NCBI RefSeq assembly: GCF_003432075.1
Contig: NZ_QWBU01000007.1
Coordinates: 62,001-126,000, forward strand
DNA length: 64,000 nt
Reading direction: 5' to 3'
Source: Shinella sp. WSJ-2
Lineage (GTDB): Bacteria; Pseudomonadota; Alphaproteobacteria; Rhizobiales; Rhizobiaceae
Both the position numbers and the translations under genes were made by a program. Below are positions 20,735 to 31,783 of the stretch, one piece after another. Position 1 is the first letter of the stretch, and every line of letters begins with the position of its first letter. The notes under the pieces are model-generated. The model searched no databases. It was given only the letters and a program-made list of their open reading frames with translations, and was not told the DNA's origin.

Positions 20735-21376
20735 ATGAAGACGGTTCTCTGCTACGGCGACAGCCTGACCTGGGGTTACAACGCGGAAACGCTCGACCGG
20801 CATGCCTTCGAGGATCGCTGGCCGAGCGTGCTTGCCAAAGCGCTGGGACCTGATGTCACCGTGATCGCGGAGGGCCTCAACGGCCGCACCACCGCCTATG
20901 ACGACCATCTGGCGGATTGCGACCGCAACGGCGCTCGCATTCTGCCGACCATCCTGCACAGCCATGACCCGATCGACCTCGTCATCCTGTTCCTCGGCGC
21001 CAATGACATGAAGCCGACCATCTGCGGCACCGCCTTCGGCGCCGTGCAGGGCATGGAGCGGCTGGTCGAACTGGTGCGCCATCACGCCTGGTCGTTCAGC
21101 GAGGAGGGTGGGCCGGAGGTGCTTATCGTCTCCCCGCCGCCGCTTTGCGAAACCGCCAACACTGCCTTCGCGGCGATGTTTGCCGGCGGTATCGAGCAAT
21201 CGGCGATGCTGGCGACGCTCTATGCGGATCTGGCGGACGAGATCGGCTGCGGCTTCTTCGATGCCGGATCGGTTGCGGAAACGACACCGCTCGACGGCGT
21301 GCATCTCGATGCGAAGAACACGCGCGCGATCGGCAAGGGTCTCGAGCCGGTCGTGCGCATGATGCTCGGATTGTAA
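20735..21376 (+). CDS. SGNH/GDSL hydrolase (arylesterase-like)
   Basis: This 213-residue protein shows the SGNH blocks: YGDSLTWGYN (nucleophile Ser), Gly in EGLNGRT, GANDMK (Asn) and DGVHLD (Asp-His). There is no signal peptide, so it is probably cytoplasmic. It lies between the E2 and E3 genes in the same direction (15 and 58 bp gaps). A hydrolase at this place is known in other rhizobia, but its link to the pyruvate dehydrogenase complex is not explained. The substrate is unknown. Confidence 0.9.
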   Translation: MKTVLCYGDSLTWGYNAETLDRHAFEDRWPSVLAKALGPDVTVIAEGLNGRTTAYDDHLADCDRNGARILPTILHSHDPIDLVILFLGANDMKPTICGTAFGAVQGMERLVELVRHHAWSFSEEGGPEVLIVSPPPLCETANTAFAAMFAGGIEQSAMLATLYADLADEIGCGFFDAGSVAETTPLDGVHLDAKNTRAIGKGLEPVVRMMLGL

Positions 21377-21434
21377 CCAAAAAAATCAAGACGCGGCGCT
21401 TCGTTCCCGCGCAACAAGTGAGGCAGGAAACGAC

Positions 21435-22880
21435 ATGGCTCAGACTTACGACGTCATCGTTATCGGTTCGGGTCCGGGCGGCTACATTGCCGCGATCCGT
21501 GCGGCGCAGCTCGGCCTCAAGACGGCCATCGTGGAGCGCGAGCATCTCGCCGGCATCTGCTCCAACTGGGGCTGCATCCCGACCAAGGCGCTGCTGCGCT
21601 CGGCCGAAATCTTCCATTATGCCCAGCACCCCGGTGACTACGGCATCAAGGTCGAGGGAACGGTGACGCCGGACCTGAAGGCCATCGTTGCCCGCTCGCG
21701 CGGCATTGCCCAGCGCATGAACGGCGGCGTCGGCTTCCTGATGAAGAAGAACAAGGTCGATATCATCTGGGGTGAAGCCAAGATCACCAAGCCAGGTGAA
21801 ATCGTCGTCTCCAAGACGACAAAGGCGATCCAGCAGCCGCAGGCGCCACTGCCGAAGAACGTTCTGCCCGAGGGCACCTATACCGCCAAGAACATCGTCA
21901 TCGCCACGGGTGCGCGCCCGCGCGCGCTGCCGGGCATCGAGCCAGACGGCAAGTTGATCTGGACCTATTTCGAGGCGATGAAGCCGGAGGAAATGCCGAA
22001 GTCGCTGCTCGTCATGGGCTCGGGCGCCATCGGCATCGAATTCGCCTCGTTCTATCGCACGCTCGGCGTGGATGTGACCGTCGTCGAGGTGATGAAGTCG
22101 GTCATGCCGGTCGAGGACGTTGAAATCTCTGCCCTCGCCAAGAAGCAGTTTGAAAAGCAGGGCATGAAGATCCATCTGGAGGCCAAGGTCGCCAAGGTGG
22201 AGAAGGGGGCTAACTCCATCACCGCCCATGTCGAAATGAAGGACGGCAAGGTCGAGAAGATCACGGCCGACCGCATGATTTCCGCCGTCGGCGTGCAGGC
22301 CAATATCGAGAATATCGGCCTTGAGGCTATCGGCGTGAAGACCGACCGCGGCTTCATCGCCATCGACGGCTACGGCAAGACGAACGTGCCCGGCATCTAC
22401 GCCATCGGCGACGTCGCCGGCCCGCCGATGCTCGCTCACAAAGCCGAGCACGAGGCCGTCATCTGCATCGAGAAGATCGCCGGCCTGCCGAACGTACACC
22501 CAATGGACAAGTCGAAGATCCCGGGCTGCACCTATTGCCACCCACAGGTCGCCTCGGTCGGCCTCACGGAAGCCAAGGCCAAGGAACTGGGCCGCGACAT
22601 CCGGGTCGGCCGCTTCCCCTTCGTCGCGAACGGGAAGGCGATCGCGCTTGGCGAAGACCAGGGTCTCGTGAAAACGATCTTCGACAAGAAGACCGGCGAA
22701 CTGCTGGGCGCCCATCTCGTCGGCGCCGAAGTGACCGAACTCATCCAGGGTTTCGTCATCGCCATGAACCTGGAAACAACCGAGGAAGAGCTGATGCACA
22801 CAATCTTCCCGCATCCGACAATTTCGGAAACGCTGAAGGAAAGCGTGCTCGATGCCTATGGGCGTGCGCTCAACGCTTGA
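21435..22880 (+). CDS. lpdA: Dihydrolipoyl dehydrogenase (E3)
   Basis: This 481-residue flavoenzyme re-oxidises dihydrolipoate and reduces NAD+. It has the N-terminal FAD motif [14 protein letters not shown], a redox disulfide in [15 protein letters not shown], an NAD motif [13 protein letters not shown], an FAD contact in [16 protein letters not shown], and the C-terminal His-Glu pair in HPTISETL. The AGGAA ribosome site is about 8 bases upstream. It is the last enzyme gene of the pdh operon. Confidence 0.97.
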   Translation: MAQTYDVIVIGSGPGGYIAAIRAAQLGLKTAIVEREHLAGICSNWGCIPTKALLRSAEIFHYAQHPGDYGIKVEGTVTPDLKAIVARSRGIAQRMNGGVGFLMKKNKVDIIWGEAKITKPGEIVVSKTTKAIQQPQAPLPKNVLPEGTYTAKNIVIATGARPRALPGIEPDGKLIWTYFEAMKPEEMPKSLLVMGSGAIGIEFASFYRTLGVDVTVVEVMKSVMPVEDVEISALAKKQFEKQGMKIHLEAKVAKVEKGANSITAHVEMKDGKVEKITADRMISAVGVQANIENIGLEAIGVKTDRGFIAIDGYGKTNVPGIYAIGDVAGPPMLAHKAEHEAVICIEKIAGLPNVHPMDKSKIPGCTYCHPQVASVGLTEAKAKELGRDIRVGRFPFVANGKAIALGEDQGLVKTIFDKKTGELLGAHLVGAEVTELIQGFVIAMNLETTEEELMHTIFPHPTISETLKESVLDAYGRALNA

Positions 22881-22889
22881 ACGTGCTAA

Positions 22890-22924
22890 AGCCCGCCTCC
22901 ACATGAGGCGGGCTCACTTTTTCA
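22890..22924 (+). terminator. Terminator or attenuator between lpdA and lipA
   Basis: A 10-bp stem (AGCCCGCCTC at 22890-22899, complement at 22905-22914) is followed by CACTTTTTCAG. The T-run starts three bases late, so read-through into lipA is possible. Confidence 0.7.
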
Positions 22925-22971
22925 GTGTCCGCAAGACAGGCGCGAAAGCCTGCCAGGAAAGTGGAAACGAC

Positions 22972-23946
22972 ATGGTCACCATTCTTGATCGCACCAATCC
23001 CGACCCTGACGCTAAGCGGGTGCGCCACCCCGAAAAGGCCAAGCGGCCGGACACGGAAGTGCTGCGCAAGCCGGAATGGATCCGCGTGAAGGCGCCGGTT
23101 TCCAAGGGCTATCAGGAAACGCGCGATCTGGTGCGGAGCCACAAGCTGGTGACGGTCTGCGAGGAAGCGGGCTGCCCGAATATCGGCGAGTGCTGGGACA
23201 AGAAGCACGCGACCTTCATGATCATGGGCGAGATCTGCACCCGCGCCTGCGCCTTCTGCAACGTGGCGACGGGCAAGCCGAATGCGCTCGACATGGCGGA
23301 GCCGGAAAATGTCGCCAAAGCCGTCAAGCAGATGGGGCTTTCGCACGTCGTCATCACCTCGGTGGACCGTGACGATCTGGAAGACGGTGGCGCGGAGCAT
23401 TTCGAGAAGGTGATCTGGGCCATTCGCGCAGCTTCTCCGCTGACCACGATCGAAATCCTGACACCGGACTTCCTGAAGAAGCCGGGCGCGCTGGAGCGTG
23501 TCGTCGCCGCCAAGCCTGATGTCTTCAACCACAATATGGAAACCGTGCCGGGCAATTACCTGACGGTTCGTCCGGGTGCGCGCTACTTCCACTCCGTCCG
23601 CCTGCTGCAGCGGGTGAAGGAACTCGACCCGACCATGTTCACCAAGTCGGGTATCATGGTGGGCCTCGGCGAGGAGCGCAACGAAGTGCTCCAACTGATG
23701 GACGACCTGCGCACCGCCGATGTCGACTTCCTGACCATCGGCCAGTATCTCCAGCCGACCCGCAAGCACCATGCCGTCATGAGCTTCGTGACGCCGGAGG
23801 AGTTCAAGTCCTACGAAACCGTCGCCTATTCCAAGGGCTTCCTGATGGTGTCGTCGAGCCCGCTGACCCGCTCCTCCCACCATGCCGGCGACGATTTCGC
23901 CCGCCTGAAAGCGGCGCGCGAAAGGCTGGCCCGGAAAACCGCCTAG
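22972..23946 (+). CDS. lipA: Lipoyl synthase
   Basis: This 324-residue radical SAM enzyme inserts two sulfurs into octanoyl groups on lipoyl domains. It shows the auxiliary cluster motif [12 protein letters not shown], the radical SAM motif CTRACAFC and the C-terminal RSSHHA serine ligand. The start at 22972 follows AGGAAAG and is preferred over the longer frame from 22852, which overlaps lpdA. Its place after lpdA makes sense: both lipoyl domains of the upstream complex need this enzyme. Confidence 0.97.
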   Translation: MVTILDRTNPDPDAKRVRHPEKAKRPDTEVLRKPEWIRVKAPVSKGYQETRDLVRSHKLVTVCEEAGCPNIGECWDKKHATFMIMGEICTRACAFCNVATGKPNALDMAEPENVAKAVKQMGLSHVVITSVDRDDLEDGGAEHFEKVIWAIRAASPLTTIEILTPDFLKKPGALERVVAAKPDVFNHNMETVPGNYLTVRPGARYFHSVRLLQRVKELDPTMFTKSGIMVGLGEERNEVLQLMDDLRTADVDFLTIGQYLQPTRKHHAVMSFVTPEEFKSYETVAYSKGFLMVSSSPLTRSSHHAGDDFARLKAARERLARKTA

Positions 23947-23960
23947 TTTTCGCGTGATTC

Positions 23961-24671
23961 ATGTCCATTTTTGAATCTTGCAAGCTTTATCTGCGGGCTC
24001 GGCCTTTCCCAGCGATTGCCGCTATCGGTCTGGGCATTGCCAATTCAATGTTGTCGGAAAGCAGTGGGGTGGCGCCTTCGGTGCAGTTTCTTCTGTCCAT
24101 GGCATCACTGGCCGCGCTGCTGTTTGTCGGATACACCGCCCTTGTCGATATGTATCGCTATTTAGCTCCGAAAGGCAGGAAGCCGATCGACGGGAGCTCC
24201 ACTATCTGGTCATACGTTCTTAGAACGCTGGCCATCGGTTTATGCTGGACAGTTCCATATTTCGCCCTCTTTACTGTCGTTTCTCGTTTGGAATTGCCCC
24301 CCACGTTGAACTTGATTGTTCTCCAGATACCATCTGTGGTTCTGGGCAGTCTCGTCTGGAGCATATTCGGTGTTTGGCTCGTTTCAGCGATCGCTGATGG
24401 ATCAGATCGACAATTGATTTTCCAACGCACAAAAGGGCCAATAATTTCCACCTTCGGCATGTTTGTCGCGATCAATAGCCTGCTGTCCGCCGCATTTGTT
24501 TTATCAAACATTGCTACACAGCACCTGATCATATCAGCTGGCTCCGCTGTTATCTGGGCGACTTTGGGCGTGTTCCGCGAGATAGTTGTTGCTCCGATAC
24601 TCATCAACGCTTATTTGCGCGACCGTTCGAATATCGTCGGTAGGACACCGTCATCTGACCCCGGCGTATAA
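23961..24671 (+). CDS. Multi-pass membrane protein of unknown function
   Basis: This 236-residue protein has about six hydrophobic stretches (for example LLSMASLAALLFVGYTALV, IGLCWTVPYFALFTVVS, LIISAGSAVIWATLGVF). I do not recognise a family. Base composition is clearly more AT-rich than lipA and the next gene, and many codons are uncommon here, pointing to recent gain or relaxed selection. It starts 14 bases after lipA without a clear ribosome site. Confidence 0.65.
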   Translation: MSIFESCKLYLRARPFPAIAAIGLGIANSMLSESSGVAPSVQFLLSMASLAALLFVGYTALVDMYRYLAPKGRKPIDGSSTIWSYVLRTLAIGLCWTVPYFALFTVVSRLELPPTLNLIVLQIPSVVLGSLVWSIFGVWLVSAIADGSDRQLIFQRTKGPIISTFGMFVAINSLLSAAFVLSNIATQHLIISAGSAVIWATLGVFREIVVAPILINAYLRDRSNIVGRTPSSDPGV

Positions 24672-24692
24672 TTAAACATCTAGGCTGAGAGT

Positions 24693-24803
24693 ATGCAGAT
24701 GGCACACAACCTTGCGGCCTATGGCCGCGACGTGCCGGTTTGCGTGTTGAAATCGCGTGGCGAGAATGACGCCCTACTTGCAAGACTTGCCGCGGTTCAT
24801 TAG
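24693..24803 (+). CDS. Possible 36-residue ORF, perhaps a gene fragment
   Basis: An ATG-to-TAG frame reads MQMAHNLAAYGRDVPVC and ends ARLAAVH, ten bases before the COQ10-like gene. Composition matches the GC-rich core, unlike the preceding membrane gene. It might be the tail of a gene cut by whatever inserted upstream, a small protein, or nothing. No ribosome site is obvious. Confidence 0.25.
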   Translation: MQMAHNLAAYGRDVPVCVLKSRGENDALLARLAAVH

Positions 24804-24812
24804 CTCTCGGCC

Positions 24813-25265
24813 ATGCCCCAGTTCGAAACCCGCCGTCCGGTTCCCCATTCACCCGATGAGATGTATGCCCTCGTCGCCGATGTCGAGCGCTACCCGGAAT
24901 TCCTGCCGCTCTGCGAAGCGCTTTCCGTGCGCTCGCGCAAGGAGCGCGACGGCAAGGAGCTGCTCGTGGCGGACATGACCGTCGGCTACAAGGCGATCCG
25001 TGAGACCTTCACCACGCAGGTTCTGCTGAACGGGGCAGAGCGGGCGATTGACGTGAAATATATCGACGGGCCGTTCCGCTATCTCGACAATCGCTGGCGC
25101 TTCGAGCCGCTGCCGGACGGAGGCTGCTCGGTGCATTTCTTCATCGACTACGAGTTCAAGAGCCGTATTCTCGGTGCGCTGATGGGCTCGATGTTCGACC
25201 GCGCCTTCCGCATGTTCACCGAGGCGTTCGAGAAGCGCGCCGACGCGATCTATCCGGCCGCCTGA
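24813..25265 (+). CDS. COQ10/RatA-like START domain protein (ubiquinone-binding)
   Basis: This 150-residue soluble protein shows the family pattern HSPDEMYALVADVERYPEFLPLC, then YIDGPFRYLDNRWRFEPL and a C-terminal helix ending AFEKRADAIY. In mitochondria and alphaproteobacteria this family binds coenzyme Q and helps its synthesis or delivery to the respiratory chain. The E. coli name RatA reflects a reported ribosome effect. The ubiquinone role is more likely here. Confidence 0.9.
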   Translation: MPQFETRRPVPHSPDEMYALVADVERYPEFLPLCEALSVRSRKERDGKELLVADMTVGYKAIRETFTTQVLLNGAERAIDVKYIDGPFRYLDNRWRFEPLPDGGCSVHFFIDYEFKSRILGALMGSMFDRAFRMFTEAFEKRADAIYPAA

Positions 25266-25296
25266 ATTTTTCCGCCCGGTCGCCCGTTACCGGGAC

Positions 25297-26106
25297 ATGA
25301 TCACCCGGTTCGCTCCCTTAGCCCTGATCACCTTCCTCTGCACGCCTGCGGCCGCGCAGGAAGCGCCGGGAGACTACATTCTTCTCCTCGATGAACAGAA
25401 CCGGCCGCTCGTGGGCAGTTATCGCATCGGGCCGGATGTGAAGATGACGATCCAGGGCAGGGAGGACGGCTTGCCCCGAAATCCGGTTTATCTGGACCGC
25501 GCCTTCTTCCCCACCCGCGAAGCGGAGATGCTGGCCTTCTACAACGCGCGCCATGCCTATTCCTCCGATCCGGCGGCGATCGATGTCGGCGGTGAGATGC
25601 GCATCGTGGACACGGAGACGCTGCAGCCTCCGCTCTTCAAGGACCAGAAGCCGGAGCGCGAGAAGGCGCTGAAAGTGAAGGTCTCGGCGCGTCTGGCCTT
25701 CGAGGCGAGCGGCTACAAGCTCGTCGGCAAGGCCTATACCGTCGAGGGGGCCGAACTTGGGGACGAGGACCGGCGTCTCGGCGATTTTTTCCATGTCGAG
25801 ACGTTCGATATCGTGCTGTCCGCACCAGCGTCCCGCAAGATCGCTGCCGTTGAGATCGGCAAGGCCTTGAGTTCCAGTGATTTCGAGGCGCTTTTCGTGG
25901 AGCGGACAAGCCCCATTCCGGATTTCACGAAATGCATCACCGAAAAGCGCAAGACAGCCGACTACAAGGCACTCGCCGAAAAGCAGAAGGCGAACGTCGA
26001 TGCTTTCCTCGCGAAGAATTTCCCGGAGGGGCAGGTTTTCTGGGCAGATACGGAGCGCTACGAGGCGAATTTCGCCATGAACATCTATTCGCTCTGCCCG
26101 AATTAA
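25297..26106 (+). CDS. Exported protein of unknown function
   Basis: This 269-residue protein has an N-terminal signal peptide (ITRFAPLALITFLCTPAAAQ, cleavage after AAA near residue 20), so it is probably periplasmic. The rest is mixed alpha/beta without a motif I know. Two Cys occur near the C-terminus (FTKCITEK and SLCPN) and might pair. The gene is convergent with pncC, and the two TAA stops share the bases TTAA at 26103-26106. Confidence 0.7.
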   Translation: MITRFAPLALITFLCTPAAAQEAPGDYILLLDEQNRPLVGSYRIGPDVKMTIQGREDGLPRNPVYLDRAFFPTREAEMLAFYNARHAYSSDPAAIDVGGEMRIVDTETLQPPLFKDQKPEREKALKVKVSARLAFEASGYKLVGKAYTVEGAELGDEDRRLGDFFHVETFDIVLSAPASRKIAAVEIGKALSSSDFEALFVERTSPIPDFTKCITEKRKTADYKALAEKQKANVDAFLAKNFPEGQVFWADTERYEANFAMNIYSLCPN

Positions 26107-26603
26107 TCCCGCGCGATCTCGATCAGCATTTCCAGTGCGGTGCGCACCGTCGCAAGCCTGACGGCGCTGCGGCCGATCTCGCCGTAGCGCATTTCCCGAT
26201 GCAGCGTCTCGTGGCCAGTGCGCGCGGCGGCGAGGTGGACGAGGCCGACGGGTTTTTCCTCCGTGCCGCCGCCCGGACCGGCAATGCCGGTCACGGCAAT
26301 CGATATATTGGCGCCGGAATTGCCGATGGCACCCTGCGCCATTTCCAGCGCGGTCGGGCGCGAGACCGCGCCGTGCGCCTTCAGCGTCGCATTGGCGACG
26401 CCGATCATCTCGCGCTTGGCCTCGTTGGAATAGGTGACGAAACCTCGGTCGAAGACATTGGAGGAGCCGGGAATTTCCGTGATCGCGCCAGCGATCAGCC
26501 CTGCAGTGCAGGATTCGGCGGTGGCGATCAGCAGCTTCTTCTCGGTGAAATCGGCAACTATGCTGCGCGCGGTCTCTTCGATATCCTCAGGCCAGAAGCT
26601 CAT
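26103..26603 (-). CDS. pncC: CinA-family nicotinamide-nucleotide amidohydrolase
   Basis: This 166-residue protein is the stand-alone C-terminal CinA domain. It contains the active-site stretch [21 protein letters not shown] and [20 protein letters not shown]. PncC converts nicotinamide mononucleotide to nicotinate mononucleotide in the pyridine nucleotide salvage cycle. Its ATG overlaps the ispDF stop (ATGA), so translation is coupled. Confidence 0.9.
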   Translation of the reverse strand: MSFWPEDIEETARSIVADFTEKKLLIATAESCTAGLIAGAITEIPGSSNVFDRGFVTYSNEAKREMIGVANATLKAHGAVSRPTALEMAQGAIGNSGANISIAVTGIAGPGGGTEEKPVGLVHLAAARTGHETLHREMRYGEIGRSAVRLATVRTALEMLIEIARD

Positions 26604-27820
26604 GCGTCGATTCCCTTGTAAACGACAGTGGCGGTGGCGATGGCGGCAATGCCTTCGCGGCGGCCGATGAAGCCGATCTTCTCGTTGGTGGTGGCTTTCA
26701 CCGAACAGCGATCAACGGAGATGCCGAGGAAATCCGAGAGGTTCTGGCGCATCGCATCACGGTGCGGGCCGACCTTCGGCGCTTCGGCGATCAGCGAGAC
26801 GTCGGCATTCATGATTGTGCCGCCCTTTGCGCGCACGATGCCGGCGGCGTGTTCGAGGAAGATGCGCGAGGCGGCCCCCTTCCATTGCATGTCCGACGGC
26901 GGGAAATGATCGCCGATATCGCCGGCACCGCAGGTGGCGAGCAGGGCATCGGTGAGGGCGTGCAGCGCCACGTCTGCATCGGAATGGCCCGACAGTTTCT
27001 GGTCGTGCGGGATGAACAGGCCGCAGAGCGTCACGCCATCGCCCTCAACGAGCTGGTGCACATCATAGCCGTTGCCGGTGCGTACGTCCGGAAGCCCGTG
27101 GGAGAGGCGCTGGTCGGCCATGGCGATATCCTTCTGTAGCGTAAGCTTGACGTTACCGGCGCTGCCTTCGACGAGATGCACAGGCACGCCGGCCCATTCG
27201 GCAATCGAGGCGTCGTCGGTGAAATCCGTGCGGCCGGACGCGGCCGCGCGACGATGCGCCTCTAGGATGGTGGCGAAGTGGAACGACTGCGGCGTCTGGG
27301 CGGCAAAGAGCCCGGAGCGCGAGACGGTTTCCGCGATATTCCCGTTCGCATCGGCGCGCTTCAGCGTATCCGCAACCGCCACGGCGGGCAGGACGGCGCG
27401 GGCGCCGTGACTGAGGGCGGCAAGCGTGCGTTCCAGGATGGCGGGTTCGACGAAGGGGCGCACGGCATCCTGAATGAGGACGTGGCTGATCTCCTCCTTT
27501 GCGAGCACTTCGAGGCCGGCAAGCACCGATTGCTGGCGGGTTGCGCCGCCATAGACGACGGTGAGGCGATCGCCGGCGGGCAGGGCGTTTTCGCGCGCGA
27601 TCTCGAGCAATGCCGCGTCATCGGGATGTATCACGACCACGATACGCCGGGCGGGCTGCCAATTGACAAAGAGATCGAGCGTATGGGAGATGACCGGCCT
27701 ACCGCCGATGCGGCGGTACTGCTTGGGGCCTTCGGCATGACTGCCGGCCCGCTCGCCGCGACCGGCGGCAACGATCACCACACCGCAGGAGTGCGCATTT
27801 TCAGCCTGCATTTCGGTCAT
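26600..27820 (-). CDS. ispDF: Bifunctional IspD/IspF isoprenoid synthesis enzyme
   Basis: This 406-residue fusion catalyses two steps of the non-mevalonate (MEP) isoprenoid route. Residues 12-235 form the cytidylyltransferase IspD ([38 protein letters not shown]). Residues 245-404 form the cyclodiphosphate synthase IspF ([56 protein letters not shown]). Fused IspDF is common in alphaproteobacteria. Confidence 0.97.
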   Translation of the reverse strand: MTEMQAENAHSCGVVIVAAGRGERAGSHAEGPKQYRRIGGRPVISHTLDLFVNWQPARRIVVVIHPDDAALLEIARENALPAGDRLTVVYGGATRQQSVLAGLEVLAKEEISHVLIQDAVRPFVEPAILERTLAALSHGARAVLPAVAVADTLKRADANGNIAETVSRSGLFAAQTPQSFHFATILEAHRRAAASGRTDFTDDASIAEWAGVPVHLVEGSAGNVKLTLQKDIAMADQRLSHGLPDVRTGNGYDVHQLVEGDGVTLCGLFIPHDQKLSGHSDADVALHALTDALLATCGAGDIGDHFPPSDMQWKGAASRIFLEHAAGIVRAKGGTIMNADVSLIAEAPKVGPHRDAMRQNLSDFLGISVDRCSVKATTNEKIGFIGRREGIAAIATATVVYKGIDA

Positions 27821-27957
27821 CGACCTCCCGTTTCAAAGCGTTTTGAGGTGGTTTAGCCGGAAGGATGCCGCAATTCCAGCGCTGACAGGAAAAATGCGGG
27901 TTCGCAGGATTGCGGCTTGGCAAGAACGACAATGATGGCTAAAAATAGTGCAAAGAC

Positions 27958-28983
27958 ATGACCTGCTTGAAAGATGAGCATTTGACGATCCCCGCTCTGT
28001 CGGCACCGCTGGCGATCCGAAACCAGACCCTGCGCAACCGCGTGGTGCTGGCGCCGATGTCGGGCGTTACGGACCTGCCGTTCCGCGATCTCGCCTGGCG
28101 TTTCGGCGCGGGACTGGTGGTGACGGAAATGGTGGCGAGCCGGGAACTTGCGCTGAATGCGCGGGAAAGCTGGTCGCGCATCCGCAATTGCGGCATCGCG
28201 CCCCATATGGTGCAGCTCGCCGGCCGCGAGGCGCACTGGATGGCGGAAGCCGCGAAGATCGCCGAAGGCGAGGGCGCCGATATCATCGACATCAATATGG
28301 GCTGCCCCGCCAAGAAGGTGATCGGCGGTTATTCCGGTTCTGCCCTGATGCGCGATCCCGATCATGCGCTCGGGCTGATCGAGGCGACGGTCAATGCGGT
28401 GAAGGTGCCGGTCACGGTGAAGATGCGGCTCGGCTGGGACCATGATTCGCTCAATGCACCGCATATCGCATCCCGTGCCGAGGCGGCGGGCGCCGCGATG
28501 ATCACCGTGCATGGCCGCACGCGCATGCAGTTCTACGAGGGCAAGGCGGATTGGGACGCCATCCGCGCGGTGCGCGACGTGCTGTCGATCCCGCTCGTCG
28601 CCAATGGCGATGTCGAGACGTCGGAGGATGCCGCTGAAATCCTGCGCCGTTCGGGTGCCGATGCCGTGATGGTCGGCCGCTCCGCGCAGGGCCGTCCCTG
28701 GCATCCGGCGGTGCTGGCCGGTGCCATCGAACACCCCTCGCTGGAGGTGGTCGCGGCAACAGCGGTGGAGCACTATCGCATGATGCTCGATTTCTACGGC
28801 GTCGAGGCGGGCCTGCGCCATGCCCGCAAACATGTCGGCTGGTATCTCGGACACTATGCACCGGACATGTCTGGTGTCGCGAAAGCGGAGATGATGACGG
28901 CGCGTGACATTGAGTTCGTGGCACGCCGTCTGGAAGCGGCCATTCTGGAGGTGGGGGCCGCAGGGATCGGAGAGGCCGCATGA
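27958..28983 (+). CDS. dusB: tRNA-dihydrouridine synthase (NifR3/DusB)
   Basis: This 341-residue FMN enzyme reduces uridines in tRNA. Motifs include [13 protein letters not shown], the catalytic Cys in NMGCPAKKV, the phosphate site [16 protein letters not shown] and [10 protein letters not shown] gene of this family (formerly nifR3) heads the ntrBC operon in many alphaproteobacteria. Its stop overlaps the ntrB start (ATGA). Confidence 0.95.
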   Translation: MTCLKDEHLTIPALSAPLAIRNQTLRNRVVLAPMSGVTDLPFRDLAWRFGAGLVVTEMVASRELALNARESWSRIRNCGIAPHMVQLAGREAHWMAEAAKIAEGEGADIIDINMGCPAKKVIGGYSGSALMRDPDHALGLIEATVNAVKVPVTVKMRLGWDHDSLNAPHIASRAEAAGAAMITVHGRTRMQFYEGKADWDAIRAVRDVLSIPLVANGDVETSEDAAEILRRSGADAVMVGRSAQGRPWHPAVLAGAIEHPSLEVVAATAVEHYRMMLDFYGVEAGLRHARKHVGWYLGHYAPDMSGVAKAEMMTARDIEFVARRLEAAILEVGAAGIGEAA

Positions 28984-30130
28984 CGGACAAGGCCCCACAG
29001 CAGAACGCCGCCAAGGCGCCGGACCTGGCGCTCGCCGTGCTCAATTCAATCCAGAACCCGGTCATCCTGGTGGATATCGACGGCCACGTCGCGTTCGCCA
29101 ACTGGGAGGCGGAATCCTTCTTCGGCGCGAGCGCCAACCATCTGGCGAAACACAAGGTTTCGAGCCTAATCCCCTTTGGAAGCCCGCTTCTGACGCTGAT
29201 CGACCAGGTGCGCGAGCGCAAGGCGCCGGTCAGCGAATACCGCGTGGACCTGTCCTCGCCGCGTCTCGGCGCGGACAAGCTTGCCGATATCTATGTCGCG
29301 CCTGTGACGACCGAACCGGCGGGCTCCGTCGTGGTCGTCATCCAGGAACGCTCGATGGCGGACAAGATCGACCGGCAGTTGACGCATCGCGGTGCGGCCC
29401 GTTCCGTCACCGGCCTTGCCTCCATGCTGGCGCATGAGATCAAGAACCCGCTGTCCGGCATTCGCGGCGCCGCACAGCTTCTGGAAACCTCCGTCATCGA
29501 CGAGGACCGCGCGCTGACGCGGCTGATCTGCGACGAGACCGACCGCATCGTCTCGCTGGTCGACCGCATGGAGGTGTTTTCGGATGAGCGTCCGGTCGAT
29601 CGCGTTCCGCTCAACATCCATGCGGTGCTCGACCATGTGAAGGCGGTCGCGAAGGCCGGTTTCGGACGCAACATCAAGATCACCGAACTTTACGACCCCT
29701 CACTCCCGCCGGTCTTCGCCAACCGCGACCAGCTGGTTCAGGTCTTCCTCAATCTCATCAAGAACGCCGCCGAGGCGATCGGCGATCGCCCGGACGGCGA
29801 AATCCAGCTGACGACCGCCTATCGTCCGGGCATCCGCCTTTCCGTTGCGGGTACGCGGGAAAAAATCTCGCTGCCGCTGGAATTCTGCGTGCATGACAAC
29901 GGTCCGGGCGTGCCCGGCGACCTGCTGCCGCATCTCTTCGATCCCTTCATCACCACCAAGACCAATGGTTCGGGCCTCGGCCTTGCGCTGGTGGCGAAAA
30001 TCATCGGCGGCCATGGCGGCATTGTCGAATGCGACAGCCAGGGTTCGCGAACCACCTTCCGCGTGCTGATGCCGGCCTCCCGCGGCGTCAGTGAAGACGA
30101 CGACTTTCCCAAGACCAAAGGACATATCTG

Positions 30131-30131
<1 letters not shown>
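28980..30131 (+). CDS. ntrB: Nitrogen regulation sensor kinase NtrB
   Basis: This 383-residue soluble histidine kinase controls NtrC according to nitrogen status, usually through PII proteins. It has an N-terminal PAS domain (about 18-115: [19 protein letters not shown]), the phospho-acceptor region [19 protein letters not shown], and an ATPase domain with N (NLIKNAAEA), G1 (VHDNGPGVP) and G2 (GSGLGLALV) boxes. It overlaps both neighbours (ATGA and TGATG). Confidence 0.96.
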
Positions 30132-31581
<1,450 letters not shown>

Positions 31582-31585
<4 letters not shown>

Positions 31586-31611
31586 CTTAACGGCAAGAGG
31601 CGTTGCATTTT
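31582..31611 (+). promoter_or_regulatory. Weak candidate promoter for ntrYX
   Basis: TTGACT (31582-31587, overlapping the ntrC stop) and CATTTT (31606-31611) are about 18 bp apart. The 198-bp ntrC-ntrY gap is the largest in the ntr cluster, so an independent promoter is plausible. The -10 match is poor. Confidence 0.25.
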
Positions 31612-31783
31612 GGCCACAATCTGTTGCTTGAGGGTAACAGAGGGGTTTGCGGCCGAATTCGTCCGCGTGCCTGAACGTCTAGGGATTCGGGTGCAACTGC
31701 AGCCGATCCGCCCTGCGGTCGGCGCCATCCCGAAAACAAGAGAATAACGCCGGCGGCTTTCGAGACGTTCGGCCGGGGAAGCG

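Noticed and set aside
24813-25265. RatA toxin of a toxin-antitoxin pair.
   Set aside because: No RatB-like partner is next to it, and the protein fits the COQ10 ubiquinone-binding group of alphaproteobacteria.
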